Of a stretch of DNA of 64,000 nt, positions 16,238 to 25,429 are shown piece by piece. The translations under genes and the position numbers were made by a program. Under the pieces are notes generated by a model. The model was not told the origin of the DNA, did not search any database, and saw nothing but the letters and a program-made list of their open reading frames with translations. Source of the stretch: Bacillota bacterium (GTDB taxonomy: Bacteria > Bacillota > Bacilli > Paenibacillales > Paenibacillaceae); NCBI GenBank assembly GCA_023460795.1, contig JAEWPC010000021.1, forward strand, positions 11,818 to 75,817, given 5' to 3'. Position 1 is the first letter of the stretch. Each line of letters starts with the position of its first letter.

Positions 16238-17675
16238 CCGCAATATCTACGGGCATTTCGCGGAGCATCTAGGCAGATGCATTTACGAAGGGATTTGGGT
16301 CGGAGAAGATTCGGACATTCCGAATACGGAAGGCTTCCGCAACGATGTCATCGAGGCGTTGCGCGAGTTGAAGATTCCCGTTCTGCGGTGGCCGGGCGGC
16401 TGTTTCGCCGACGAATATCATTGGCGCGACGGCATCGGTCCGAAAGAAAACCGCAAGATGATGATCAACACCCACTGGGGCGGCGTCGTCGAGAACAACC
16501 ATTTCGGAACGCACGAGTTTTTCCGCCTTTGCGAACTGATTGACGCCGATCCGTACATCTGCGGTAACGTCGGCAGCGGAACGGTGCAAGAGATGGCCGA
16601 TTGGATCGAATATATGACGTCCGACGCCGATTCGCCGATGGCGAACTTGCGCCGGGCGAACGGCCGCGACAAGCCTTGGAAGCTGAAGTATTTCGGCGTC
16701 GGCAACGAGAACTGGGGCTGCGGCGGCAACATGCTGCCGGAATTTTACGCGGACTTGTACAACCAATTCCAGACGTACGCGCGCAATTACGGGGACAACA
16801 AGCTTTACAAAATCGCGGGCGGCGCGAATACGGACGATTACCGTTGGACCGAAGTGCTGATGAAGAAGTCCGAGCGTCACATGCACGGTCTGAGCCTGCA
16901 CTACTACACGGTGCCGGGCACGTGGCAGGACAAGGGCGCGGCGACCGAATTCGGCGAGCGCGATTGGTTCGTCACGATGAAGAAGGCCACGTATATGGAC
17001 GAGCTCCTCAACCGTCATAGCACGGAGATGGACCGCTACGATCCGAACAAGCGCGTCGGCATTATCGTAGACGAATGGGGCAACTGGTTTAACGTCGAGC
17101 CGGGCACGAATCCGGGCTTCCTATACCAGCAGAACACGATGCGCGACGCACTCGTCGCCGCCGTCAACCTGCACATTTTCCATAAGCATTGCAACCGAGT
17201 ACAGATGGCGAACATCGCGCAGATGGTTAACGTGCTGCAAGCGGTCATCCTGACCGAGGGTTCGAAGATGCTTCGCACGCCGACGTACCATGTGCTTCAG
17301 ATGTACAACGTCCATCAGGACGCGGAAGCGCTGGCCGTTCATGGCGAATTCGGGCAATACGGCTTCGAAGGGGAAGAAGGTTCCCTTGCGCAAGTGGGCG
17401 TAACGGCTTCCAAGAAGGACGGCGTCGTCCATGTGAGCTTGTATAATGTGAACCCTTCGGAAGCTGCGGACATCGAAGTAGAGCTTCGCGGCAACGAAGG
17501 CGCTATTTCGTACGAAGGCACCATCCTCGCCGCAAGCGATATCCGCGCGCACAACACGTTCGATCAAGCGAACGCCGTCGCGCCGCAGCCGTTCAACGGA
17601 GCGGAGCTCAAGGGCGGTAAGCTGAAGGTGAGCTTGCCTGCCGCGTCGGTCGTTGTGTTGAAATTGAAATCGTAA
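16191..17675 (+). CDS. abfA: GH51 alpha-L-arabinofuranosidase
   Basis: A 494-residue intracellular glycosidase that removes terminal arabinofuranosyl groups from arabinan and arabinoxylan oligosaccharides. GH51 marks are NIYGHFAEHLGRCIYEG near the start, RWPGGCFADEYHW, the acid/base Glu in GVGNENWG (about residue 174) and the nucleophile Glu in IVDEWGNW (about residue 292), with a C-terminal beta domain. No signal peptide is present. The leader element and its AGGAGG lie just upstream, and a terminator follows. Length agrees with Geobacillus and Bacillus AbfA. Confidence 0.96.
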   Translation: MLKAVVHADWTTGTINRNIYGHFAEHLGRCIYEGIWVGEDSDIPNTEGFRNDVIEALRELKIPVLRWPGGCFADEYHWRDGIGPKENRKMMINTHWGGVVENNHFGTHEFFRLCELIDADPYICGNVGSGTVQEMADWIEYMTSDADSPMANLRRANGRDKPWKLKYFGVGNENWGCGGNMLPEFYADLYNQFQTYARNYGDNKLYKIAGGANTDDYRWTEVLMKKSERHMHGLSLHYYTVPGTWQDKGAATEFGERDWFVTMKKATYMDELLNRHSTEMDRYDPNKRVGIIVDEWGNWFNVEPGTNPGFLYQQNTMRDALVAAVNLHIFHKHCNRVQMANIAQMVNVLQAVILTEGSKMLRTPTYHVLQMYNVHQDAEALAVHGEFGQYGFEGEEGSLAQVGVTASKKDGVVHVSLYNVNPSEAADIEVELRGNEGAISYEGTILAASDIRAHNTFDQANAVAPQPFNGAELKGGKLKVSLPAASVVVLKLKS

Positions 17676-17679
17676 CGTC

Positions 17680-17716
17680 AAGAACCCGGAGCGGGCTGCC
17701 GCTGCCGGGTTCTTCT
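17680..17716 (+). terminator. Terminator after abfA
   Basis: AAGAACCCGG (17680-17689) pairs with CCGGGTTCTT (17705-17714), with a smaller internal stem, directly after the stop codon. Confidence 0.75.
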
Positions 17717-17740
17717 TATTTCGCCGAAACCAAGGGGGAC

Positions 17741-17919
17741 CGCCGAAGTAACGTTGTGTGGCAACGCTAATGCGTCGGTATCCCGGAGGTGCGCCGAAGT
17801 AACATTGTGTGGCAACGCTAAACCGATGGTGTCCCGGAGGTGCGCCGAAGTAACGTTGAGTGGCAACGCTAATGCGTCGGTGTCCCGGAGGCGCGCCGAA
17901 GTAACGTTGTAAGGCAACG
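17741..17919 (+). repeat. Four-copy 51-bp tandem array
   Basis: Units begin CGCCGAAGTAAC at 17741, 17792, 17843 and 17894, exactly 51 bp apart, the last one incomplete. Each contains a GTAA-CGTTG-N5-CAACG-CTAA inverted repeat followed by a CCCGGAGG-containing spacer. The reverse complement matches the array at 32307. It fills the gap between the convergent abfA and GH127 genes. Confidence 0.9.
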
Positions 17920-17924
17920 ACATA

Positions 17925-17970
17925 AAGAGGCAGTCCTTCCGGTCACAAGCGACCTGCCGGACTGCCTCTT
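17925..17970 (-). terminator. Hairpin after the GH127 gene
   Basis: AAGAGGCAGTCC (17925-17936) and GGACTGCCTCTT (17959-17970) are perfect 12-bp arms, 12 bases past the GH127 stop. The T-run on the minus strand is short, so termination strength is uncertain. Confidence 0.65.
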
Positions 17971-17981
17971 GGCATTTAAAA

Positions 17982-19940
17982 CTAAATTTTCTCCCGAATC
18001 CACACTTGCATTTCGCCTTGGCCGCGATTGCCCCATTGGGTGTACGGGACGGCGATTAGCCGCTGCTTCTCGAGGCGCGGGGCAGAGCTGCGGTAGAGCT
18101 GCTCCGCGTCAGGCGCGACTTGGCGGAAACCGTCCGCTTGCAGAACGACGGTGTCTCCTCGAGTCGCGATATCGATGGCCGCATCCGCGGGAAGCACGAG
18201 GTTCGCTAACGGCGCTCCATTGTCGATTTCCTCCAGACAGTACACGAGCGGTCCGCGCTGTAACGCGACGCGGCCGGCGTTCGCGCGGACGTTCGGATGC
18301 GCGTAGATTCTTTCCGGCGCCATGGCGAATTCGGCGGAGAGGACGTCGCCGGTCTGCCAATCGCAAGTGAAATAGGCGTAGCCGTCGCGGATGTCCGGCG
18401 TTGCAGACATTCCGTTGATCGCGAACGTCGAACCCTTCGACCATGACGGTACGCGCAACGCGAGCGTGAATGCTCCGGAACCTTCAGATGAGCCAATCTT
18501 TAGCGATACGTTGCCTTTCCAGGGCAGCTCGCTGTCCAACTTCACGCTGACGTTCCGTCCGGCCAGCTTAACGTTCGCTTCGCTGCCGATGTACAGATGC
18601 GCGAACAACGTGTCGGAGTTCGACGTGTAGACGTATTGGCCGAGCGACGAGAGCAAGCGCGAGACGTTCGGCGGACAGCAGGCGCACGCATACCATTTTT
18701 GGCGGACGGATTTGACGTGGTGCTTGCCCGGGTTGCCTTCGCTGGCAGCCGGCCATACTTCCATCGGGTTGACGTAGAAGAAGCTCTTGCCGTCGCTGGC
18801 CATTCCCGCGGTTACGGTGTTGAACAGCGCGCGCTCCATGACGTCGCCGTACTCGCCCTTAGCCTCTAATTGCAGCATCCGGCGTGCGAAGAAGATCAGT
18901 CCGATCGATGCGCAAGTTTCGGAGTAGTTCGTGTCGTTCGGTAAGTCGTAATCGAACGTGAACGCTTCGCCGTGGTGCGTGGAGCCGATGCTGCCGTTCA
19001 CGTACATTTGCTTATGGACCATGTTGCGCCAAAGCCGGCGGCATGCCTCGAGCAAGCTCGAATCACCCTTATGGAGCGCGAGATCCGCCATCGCCGTATA
19101 CATGTACACCGCGCGAACCGCATGGCCGACCGCGACCTCTTGTTCGCGAACAGGTTGATGCGCTTGATGGTAAGCGAGCGCCGGCGGATTCTTCTGAACG
19201 ACGCCCGGAGACCAAGCGCTAACGCGGCCGCGTTGCTCCCATTCCGCAAGGAAAAAGTGCGGCTGCTGCCCGCGCTCTTCGATCAGGAAGCTGGCGAGAT
19301 TCAAATACCTCGCTTCCCCGGTCACTTCATACAGCTTCACGAGCGCCAGCTCGAGTTCCTGATGACCGTCGTAGCCCCGCAGCTTGCCGGGTTCGCTTCC
19401 GAACAACGAATCGATATGGTCCGCGAAGCGCTTGGCGACGTCCAGCAGCTTCGTCTTGCCCGTGCCTTGATAATAAGCGACGGCTGCTTCGATGAGATGG
19501 CCGGCCGTGTACATCTCGTGGCAGTCGAGCAAATTCGTCCAACGTTGGCCAGGCTTCGCTACCGCGAAGTAGGTATTCAAATATCCGTCATCTTGCTGCG
19601 CCGATTCGAGCAGATCGATCGCTTCGTCCGCGATTTTCTCCAGATCGGGATCCGGGGCGGCCGCGAGCGAGTAGCCGACGGCTTCAAGCCATTTATACAA
19701 ATCCGTGTCTTGGAAGAAGAAGCCGCCGAATTCGCCTTTTTCCAGCCTGGCCGCGATGCGGAAGTTTTTCATCACGTGGCTGGGTTCCGTATCCGGAAGC
19801 CGGTCGTTGAGTGCTTCCCATTGATATGGAATAACAGTGTTTCTTACCAACCCGATGAAGGAAGACCAATAGTCGTCTTGGATGGACACGCCTCTTAAAT
19901 CGAGAGGAGTAGCCGAAGAGGATGGTTTGACGATAGCCAT
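17982..19940 (-). CDS. GH127 beta-L-arabinofuranosidase
   Basis: A 652-residue (alpha/alpha)6-barrel glycosidase of the HypBA1 type, cleaving beta-L-arabinofuranosides such as those of plant glycoproteins or pectin side chains. The zinc-thiolate site is visible as ETCASIG (Glu and Cys) and CACCPPN (two adjacent Cys, one the likely nucleophile). Other marks are DGYLNTYF and CHEMYTAGHLIEAA. I start at ATG 19940 (MAIVKPSSS), 8 bases after GGAGCG; the upstream extension has no such site. No signal peptide, so it is cytoplasmic. Divergent from an AraC gene. Confidence 0.93.
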   Translation of the reverse strand: MAIVKPSSSATPLDLRGVSIQDDYWSSFIGLVRNTVIPYQWEALNDRLPDTEPSHVMKNFRIAARLEKGEFGGFFFQDTDLYKWLEAVGYSLAAAPDPDLEKIADEAIDLLESAQQDDGYLNTYFAVAKPGQRWTNLLDCHEMYTAGHLIEAAVAYYQGTGKTKLLDVAKRFADHIDSLFGSEPGKLRGYDGHQELELALVKLYEVTGEARYLNLASFLIEERGQQPHFFLAEWEQRGRVSAWSPGVVQKNPPALAYHQAHQPVREQEVAVGHAVRAVYMYTAMADLALHKGDSSLLEACRRLWRNMVHKQMYVNGSIGSTHHGEAFTFDYDLPNDTNYSETCASIGLIFFARRMLQLEAKGEYGDVMERALFNTVTAGMASDGKSFFYVNPMEVWPAASEGNPGKHHVKSVRQKWYACACCPPNVSRLLSSLGQYVYTSNSDTLFAHLYIGSEANVKLAGRNVSVKLDSELPWKGNVSLKIGSSEGSGAFTLALRVPSWSKGSTFAINGMSATPDIRDGYAYFTCDWQTGDVLSAEFAMAPERIYAHPNVRANAGRVALQRGPLVYCLEEIDNGAPLANLVLPADAAIDIATRGDTVVLQADGFRQVAPDAEQLYRSSAPRLEKQRLIAVPYTQWGNRGQGEMQVWIREKI

Positions 19941-20086
19941 GGCTGTCACGCTCCGAATGGTTAATGATGATGCAAATCTATCATAGTAGATGCGGCTATC
20001 GCCTGTCGGTAGACGATCGGGTATAATAGGTGTCAAAAACTGACCTCATCATATAGGATAAGGTAGAAGAAAGGAGCGGCGTTCCG

Positions 20087-20899
20087 GTGATACCACTCTA
20101 TTTGAACGAGCCTTACCGTCTGCAAATGGGCGGACAGTTCATGTCCGACGAAACGTGGTCGCATATGGATCGGACGATCGCGGACTACGAGTTGATCATC
20201 GGAGTGTCTGGCGTCGTGTTTCTGGAGGCGGACGGGCGGATGTACGAGGTGAAAGCCGGGGATATCCTTTTTCTGATGCCGGGAGAACGGCACCGCGGAT
20301 ATCGTCTGTCTTCGCCGGGCGTCTCCTTCTATTGGTTTCATTTTCTGATTCCGGACATACCGCGCGGCGAGCCGGACGCCCACATTCCGCGGTACGCTCA
20401 ATGCTCGAACCAGAGCCGCGTCCACATTCTGGCCCGGCAGCTGCTCCATGCGGCGAATGGCGGCTATCGATTGTCGAGAGCCGGAGACTATTTTCTGACT
20501 TGCCTGCTCATCGAGCTGGCCGAGCAACTGCAAGACTCTCAACGCTTGGACGCGATGGACCCCAGACTGCCCGTGCTGCTCGAATGGACGCGCATGCACG
20601 CGCTCGACCGGGACATCTCCGTCGAGAAAATCGCGGCGCACGTCGGCTATAACAAAGACTACCTCTCCCGCATGTTCAAGCGTAGATTCGGATCGGGCTT
20701 GCTGGCTTACATCCACGATATCAAGCTCGAAGCAGCCAAAGAATTTCTCGCGGGGACGCAACTGCACGTCAAAGAGGTCGCCGCGAGAGTCGGAATCGAC
20801 GACGATAAGCAGTTCGCCAAATGGTTCAAACGGCTAGCCGGCGTAACGCCGACCGCTTATCGCGAAGCGTTCGCGCATACGCGGCTGAATAACGTGTGA
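20087..20899 (+). CDS. AraC-family transcriptional regulator
   Basis: A 270-residue regulator starting at GTG after AAAGGAG. The cupin half shows LIIGVSGVVFLEADGRMYEV and GDILFLMPGERHRGY. The helix-turn-helix half shows VEKIAAHVGYNKDYLSRMFKR and HVKEVAARVGIDDDKQFAKWF with GVTPTAYRE. It is divergent from the GH127 gene over 146 bp, the likely target, which suggests control by an arabinose-containing signal. That ligand is inferred only from the neighbour. Confidence 0.9.
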   Translation: MIPLYLNEPYRLQMGGQFMSDETWSHMDRTIADYELIIGVSGVVFLEADGRMYEVKAGDILFLMPGERHRGYRLSSPGVSFYWFHFLIPDIPRGEPDAHIPRYAQCSNQSRVHILARQLLHAANGGYRLSRAGDYFLTCLLIELAEQLQDSQRLDAMDPRLPVLLEWTRMHALDRDISVEKIAAHVGYNKDYLSRMFKRRFGSGLLAYIHDIKLEAAKEFLAGTQLHVKEVAARVGIDDDKQFAKWFKRLAGVTPTAYREAFAHTRLNNV

Positions 20900-20950
20900 A
20901 ACACATCTTCGTCCGTTCTGCCGGGCGAATGCTACTGCTGGGCTCAGATA

Positions 20951-21140
20951 ACTGCACGGAATACAGTTAATGTTACTGAAATGGTGTAATTTGCTTCAAT
21001 ACCCGCACGGAATACATCTCTATTGGCCAGATGTTGGCTGAAAGGCTCCTATGGTCCTAAGTAACTGCACTTCGTACATTCTACGAGTCGGGGCAAAGTT
21101 CGAATTTAAAGAATACCTGCAACTCGTGTAGTTATAACCG
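20951..21140 (+). repeat. Degenerate intergenic repeats of the CTGCACGGAATAC type
   Basis: GCAC-containing units occur at 20954 (ACTGCACGGAATACAGTTA), 21005 (CCGCACGGAATACA), 21067 (ACTGCACTTCGTACA) and 21119 (CCTGCAACTCGTGTAG). Spacings are 51, 62 and 52 bp. Together with the terminator below, this is all I see in the 20900-21228 gap. Confidence 0.5.
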
Positions 21141-21172
21141 CCTGATACCGGAAAATCCTGATTCTAGGTAGC

Positions 21173-21226
21173 AAAGGAGTTGTCCCCCGGTCTCGATTCC
21201 TGACCTGCGGGGATAGTTCCTTTGTT
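21173..21226 (+). terminator. Hairpin between the AraC and GH4 genes
   Basis: AAAGGA...TCCCC on the left pairs with GGGGA...TCCTTT on the right, followed by GTTTTTT on the plus strand. The stem is imperfect in the middle. The T-run favours plus-strand transcripts. Confidence 0.55.
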
Positions 21227-21228
21227 TT

Positions 21229-22527
21229 TTACCGGAACTCCGGCAGCCATATGCCATGGGCTTCGATCAAGTCGTCGCACAGCGAGACGATGTCGTCCAT
21301 GGACAGTTCGGCGGCCGTATGCGGGTCCAGCATCGCCGCGTGATAGATGTGCTCCCGCTTGCCGGTTATCGCAGCCTCTATTGTCAGCAACTGCGTGTTG
21401 ATATTCGTGCGATTGAGCGCCGCGAGCTGCGGAGGCAAGTCTCCGACGAACGTCGGCGTAACGCCGTTCCGATCGACGAGGCACGCCACTTCGACGCACG
21501 CCTCGCGGGGCAGATTCGGGATGAGGCCCGTATTCATGACGTTGCCGCCGATCTTGAACGGCACGTCCGTCTCGATCGCTTCCATGATGTAGGAGGCGTA
21601 TTCATGAGAACGGGAATGCTCGAGATCCGCGTTGTTCACGAGCTCGGAGCGCATTTTCTTCCAGCCCTCGATCTGTTCCACGCAGCGCCGCGGATATTCG
21701 TCGAGCGGAATGTTCAGCTGTTCGATCAATTCGGGGTAATTCTTCTTAATGAAATAAGGATGGTATTCCGCCGAGTGCTCGGACGACTCGGTATTGTAAT
21801 AGCCGAACTTGAACATGATCTCGTAACGCACCATGTCCCAGTGCTTCTCTTGCTGCTTCTCGGCCGCGCGACGCTTGATTTCCGGGTACAGATCGACGCC
21901 GTCCTTCGACACCTCGAGCAGCCACGCCATATGGTTGATTCCGGCGATCTTGGCTTTAACGCCCGTCTTGTCCAAGCCCAGGTCTCGGAATAGCCGCGGG
22001 ATGCAGTCTTGCACGCTATGGCATAGTCCGACGGTATTGACGCCGCCGTGCGTGTTCATCACGTTCGTAAGGACGGCCATCGGATTCGTATAGTTCAGGA
22101 ATAAGGCGTCCGGGCACACCTCGCGAACGTCAGCCGCGAAATCGAGCATGACCGGAATCGTGCGCAGGTTACGGAAAATGCCGCCGATGCCGACCGTGTC
22201 CGCGATCGTCTGGCGCAAGCCGTACTTCTTCGGGATTTCGAAATCCGTGATCGTGCACGGATCGTAGCCGCCGACCTGAATCGCGTTGATGACGTATTTG
22301 GCGCCGCGAAGCGCTTCTTTGCGATCATGGTAGGCGTTGACTTCGCAAGTGCTGCCTGAAGTTCTTCGCAGGTTGAGCAGCATGCTCTCCGAATCGGCAA
22401 GCCTCTGACGATCGATATCGAACAGGGCGATCTCGAAGCCTTGCAGCGCCGGAGTATGCATGACGTCTCCGAGCACGTTTTTCGCGAAGACGGTGCTTCC
22501 CGCACCGAGGAACGTGATTTTGGACAT
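21229..22527 (-). CDS. melA: GH4 family alpha-galactosidase/glucosidase-like enzyme
   Basis: A 432-residue NAD- and metal-dependent glycosidase. The nucleotide fold opens with ITFLGAGSTVFAKNVLGD; VINAIQVGGYDP, FLNYTNPMA, the metal-binding Cys in GLCHSVQ and GINHMAW follow, as in MelA. GH4 enzymes act by oxidation at C3 and elimination, without an inverting or retaining acid pair. MelA (alpha-galactosidase) is the closest recalled match, but galacturonidase and glucosidase members share these motifs, so substrate is less certain. GGAG precedes the ATG; divergent from an AraC gene. Confidence 0.88.
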   Translation of the reverse strand: MSKITFLGAGSTVFAKNVLGDVMHTPALQGFEIALFDIDRQRLADSESMLLNLRRTSGSTCEVNAYHDRKEALRGAKYVINAIQVGGYDPCTITDFEIPKKYGLRQTIADTVGIGGIFRNLRTIPVMLDFAADVREVCPDALFLNYTNPMAVLTNVMNTHGGVNTVGLCHSVQDCIPRLFRDLGLDKTGVKAKIAGINHMAWLLEVSKDGVDLYPEIKRRAAEKQQEKHWDMVRYEIMFKFGYYNTESSEHSAEYHPYFIKKNYPELIEQLNIPLDEYPRRCVEQIEGWKKMRSELVNNADLEHSRSHEYASYIMEAIETDVPFKIGGNVMNTGLIPNLPREACVEVACLVDRNGVTPTFVGDLPPQLAALNRTNINTQLLTIEAAITGKREHIYHAAMLDPHTAAELSMDDIVSLCDDLIEAHGIWLPEFR

Positions 22528-22662
22528 GGCGGATTCTCCTTATCGGTAATGGAATTACTTCAACTATAAGACCGAACGGGACGGAAGCCTATGGAGAAAA
22601 TACAGGTCCATATGGATTAAAGCAAGGGTTTTGATATAATCGGTGGCATAGGAGGGATGCGG

Positions 22663-23541
22663 ATGATTCCGGAGCATCACGAATACGAGATCGGAATTAA
22701 CGCCTATCGCATGCCTGGCGAACTATCCGTCTTATTCAGCGGATACGGTCGTCCTGAAGGGAAGCATTCCATCGGCCCAGCCGTTCACGACTATTATTTA
22801 ATCCACACGGTATTATCCGGATGCGGGAGCTTCATGAGCAAAGGCAAGCAGTATAAATGTAATGCGGGAGATACGTTCGTCATCGTGCCTGGGGAGCTGT
22901 TCGCCTACGAGGCAGACGCGGATGAACCTTGGTCCTATGCATGGGTGGGCTTCAACGGTTCGCTGGCCGTAGAGCTGCTGAGAACGATCGGCGTAACGCC
23001 GGATCGTCCGATCGTGAACGGAGCGGGCGAGCGCATTCGCGGGTATTACGAGAGGATGAGGAAGGCGCTGCAGGCCGAGGAGCACCATCGTCTTGCCGAT
23101 CTGGAATGCTCGGGTTATCTCAGAACGCTGCTGGCGGAGCTTGGCAAGCTGAACCAAGAGCGCAATGGCGGCGAGGAAGCCCGGATATCGGACTCGGAGA
23201 AGCGTATGCGGTACGCGGCAAGTTACTTGAGTACCCAATATTCTCAGCCGATTTCCATCGAATCGTTATCCGACGAGCTGGGTTACCACCGCGTTTACTT
23301 CTCGAGCTTGTTCAAGCGATTCACGGGCAAATCCCCCAAGCAGTACTTAGTCGACGCGCGAATGGAGCAGGCGGAGCATCTGCTCGCGTCCACGGCGTTA
23401 TCGGTCGAGCAAATCGCGGGATCGGTCGGCTATGGCGATTCGCTGTATTTTTCGAAACATTTTCAGAGATGGAGCGGACAGGCGCCGACGACTTACCGGA
23501 GGACGAATTGGATAAGCTTGAAGGAGCAGAAGGAGGAATGA
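22663..23541 (+). CDS. AraC-family transcriptional regulator
   Basis: A 292-residue regulator. Start ATG 22663 lies 7 bases after AGGAGG; the ATG at 22657 abuts that site. The cupin part has HDYYLIHTVLSGCGSF and GDTFVIVPGELFAYEA. The DNA-binding part has IESLSDELGYHRVYFSSLFKR and SVEQIAGSVGYGDSLYFSKHF. It is divergent from the GH4 gene, its likely target, and overlaps the next gene by 4 bases (ATGA). Confidence 0.9.
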   Translation: MIPEHHEYEIGINAYRMPGELSVLFSGYGRPEGKHSIGPAVHDYYLIHTVLSGCGSFMSKGKQYKCNAGDTFVIVPGELFAYEADADEPWSYAWVGFNGSLAVELLRTIGVTPDRPIVNGAGERIRGYYERMRKALQAEEHHRLADLECSGYLRTLLAELGKLNQERNGGEEARISDSEKRMRYAASYLSTQYSQPISIESLSDELGYHRVYFSSLFKRFTGKSPKQYLVDARMEQAEHLLASTALSVEQIAGSVGYGDSLYFSKHFQRWSGQAPTTYRRTNWISLKEQKEE

Positions 23542-24068
23542 AGATGCCGCGCAACACCGTTGAACGCGTACCCTACGGGTACGAACCGCCCGCGGATCGG
23601 GCGAAGGGGACGCTTATTTATTACGATACGTTCGAGGATACGGAGGACGTCGAGATCGCGGCCGCGGCCGCGCTGGCGCAAGACCGCTCATTCTCGCGCT
23701 TCGTCTTATATCCGATACATGAGGAAACAGCGAAACGAATGTCCAAAGCCCCGGTCAGTCCCTATTATCGAAGAGAGAAAAGACTGCAGCGATGGTTGGA
23801 CGAGTTCGGAACCGGCAACATGACGATCGACGGATGGGAGGGGAAACGAAAAAAGTACACTCCGATCGATTCCGCGCTCCGGCATTTGACGGAGACGCTG
23901 CATGCGCCGCACATCGTGTATATGGCGCCGGAGACGGCAAACCTGTTCGCCTCTTTCGCCTCGTTCGAGGAGTGGATCGTCCGCGTTCGGATCTGGTTGT
24001 CCGCCGAGCCGAAGTCCGTGCATCCGAAGCTTGCACAGTTCCGGCATCGTTGGGACTCGAACCTGTAG
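23538..24068 (+). CDS. Conserved-looking protein of unknown function, coupled to AraC gene
   Basis: A 176-residue, charged soluble protein with no signal peptide or membrane segment. GGAGG lies before ATG 23538, and the start overlaps the preceding AraC stop as ATGA, so translation is probably coupled. Features are PYGYEPPADRAKGTLIYYDT, a Glu/Asp-rich DTFEDTEDVEIAAAAALA, a basic middle (YYRREKRLQRWLDEF) and a Trp-containing C-terminus. I recognise no family. A role connected with the regulator or GH4 sugar is possible but unsupported. Confidence 0.7.
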   Translation: MKMPRNTVERVPYGYEPPADRAKGTLIYYDTFEDTEDVEIAAAAALAQDRSFSRFVLYPIHEETAKRMSKAPVSPYYRREKRLQRWLDEFGTGNMTIDGWEGKRKKYTPIDSALRHLTETLHAPHIVYMAPETANLFASFASFEEWIVRVRIWLSAEPKSVHPKLAQFRHRWDSNL

Positions 24069-24163
24069 CTGTATTTTTACATCGGCCGAACATCTCAGCG
24101 ATATTCCGTTAATGATCCGGCGCTAACCTATAGTAGATTCGATACATAGGAGGCGTAGAAATC

Positions 24164-25429
24164 ATGGTGTCTAAGAGATTCGGATTAAAAACGGGTATCA
24201 TCGCGATGACGGCCGTCATCGTCGCGGGTGGCTTCGCGGCGACGCATGGAGCGGAGCAATCCGGAGCGGCGTCGGCGAAAGCGAAGAACGTCATTCTGTT
24301 CGTGGGAGACGGCATGGGCGGAGCAGCGCGGGATGCGATTCGCCTGGCGATCGCTGGAGAGAAAGGCGAGCTTGCGATGGACAGCATGCCGTACGCGGGC
24401 TTATTCCATTCGAGCTCGACGATTCCCGTGACGGATTCGGCGGCTGCGGCTACGGCTTTCGCCAGCGGCGTAAAGACGTATAACGGCGCGATCGGCATGG
24501 ACGCCGACAAGAAGCCGGTCAAGACGATCATGGAATACGCGAAGGAAGTCGGCAAATCGACCGGCGTCGTCACGACAAGCCAAGTGACGGACGCGACGGG
24601 TGCGGCTTTCGGCGCGCACGTCGATGACCGCTCCAAACAAAGCGATATCGCGCTTCAATATTTGACGAAAGCCAAACTTGACGTCATTCTAGGCGGAGGC
24701 GAAGACTTCTGGTTCCCGGCCGGCTCCCCAGGAGCGTATCCGGACGAACCGGCGGAAGATCCTTCGGAGAAAAGCAAAGGCACGCAAGGCAATCTCGTAG
24801 AGAAAGCGAAGCAGCTCGGTTATACGTACGTTACGAACGCCGCCGATCTGCAACGCGCCAAAGGCGGCAAGTTGCTCGGCTTATTCGCTAACGAAGAAAT
24901 GTTCCAGCAAAGAGAAGAAGGCCAAGGAGACATCTACGATCCGGTCGTGTCGTTGCCCGATATGACGAAGAAGGCGATCGATACGCTGTCCGCGAACAAG
25001 AAAGGCTTCGTCCTCATGGTCGAGGAAGAAGCGATCGACGAGATGGCGCACGCGAACAACGCCAAGCAAGTCATCCGTGCCGGAGAGCAGCTGAACAACG
25101 CGGTCAAGGTGGCCAAAGACTACGCGAAGAAACATCCGGACACGCTCGTTATCGTGCTTGCCGACCATGAAACCGGCGGTCTCGCGATCGAATCGAAGGA
25201 CGACAAAGACGAGAGCGGCGACGGAATATCCAAGGAAGACGGTCCGTTCCCGATCGCCGGCTCCAAGGAAACGTTCTACGTCGACTGGACGACGTCGGGC
25301 CATACGGCGGTCGACATCCCGGTCACGGCGACGGGCGCAGGCGCATCGCTATTCACGGGCGTATACGAGAATACGGACATTTTCTACAAGCTCGCGGATG
25401 CTCTAGGCATTAAAGTAAAGAAACATTAA
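24164..25429 (+). CDS. Secreted alkaline phosphatase
   Basis: A 421-residue enzyme releasing phosphate from organic esters outside the cell. A signal peptide (residues about 1-38, basic start then hydrophobic core) precedes the catalytic domain. Metal and nucleophile motifs are ILFVGDGMGG, VTDSAAAATAFASG (Ser nucleophile), VEEEAIDEMAHANN, ADHETGG and SGHTAVDIPV. Length agrees with Bacillus PhoA/PhoB. The stop overlaps that of the convergent AraC gene by 3 bases. Control by phosphate limitation is usual but no Pho box was identified. Confidence 0.92.
   Translation: MVSKRFGLKTGIIAMTAVIVAGGFAATHGAEQSGAASAKAKNVILFVGDGMGGAARDAIRLAIAGEKGELAMDSMPYAGLFHSSSTIPVTDSAAAATAFASGVKTYNGAIGMDADKKPVKTIMEYAKEVGKSTGVVTTSQVTDATGAAFGAHVDDRSKQSDIALQYLTKAKLDVILGGGEDFWFPAGSPGAYPDEPAEDPSEKSKGTQGNLVEKAKQLGYTYVTNAADLQRAKGGKLLGLFANEEMFQQREEGQGDIYDPVVSLPDMTKKAIDTLSANKKGFVLMVEEEAIDEMAHANNAKQVIRAGEQLNNAVKVAKDYAKKHPDTLVIVLADHETGGLAIESKDDKDESGDGISKEDGPFPIAGSKETFYVDWTTSGHTAVDIPVTATGAGASLFTGVYENTDIFYKLADALGIKVKKH

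Noticed and set aside
17678..17923. 81-codon minus-strand frame made of 17-residue repeats
   Set aside because: It is a translation of the 51-bp array; the start lies in the GH127 terminator hairpin and the sister array contains stops.
18972..19898. 308-codon plus-strand frame opposite GH127
   Set aside because: Antisense shadow; composition and lack of motifs argue against coding.
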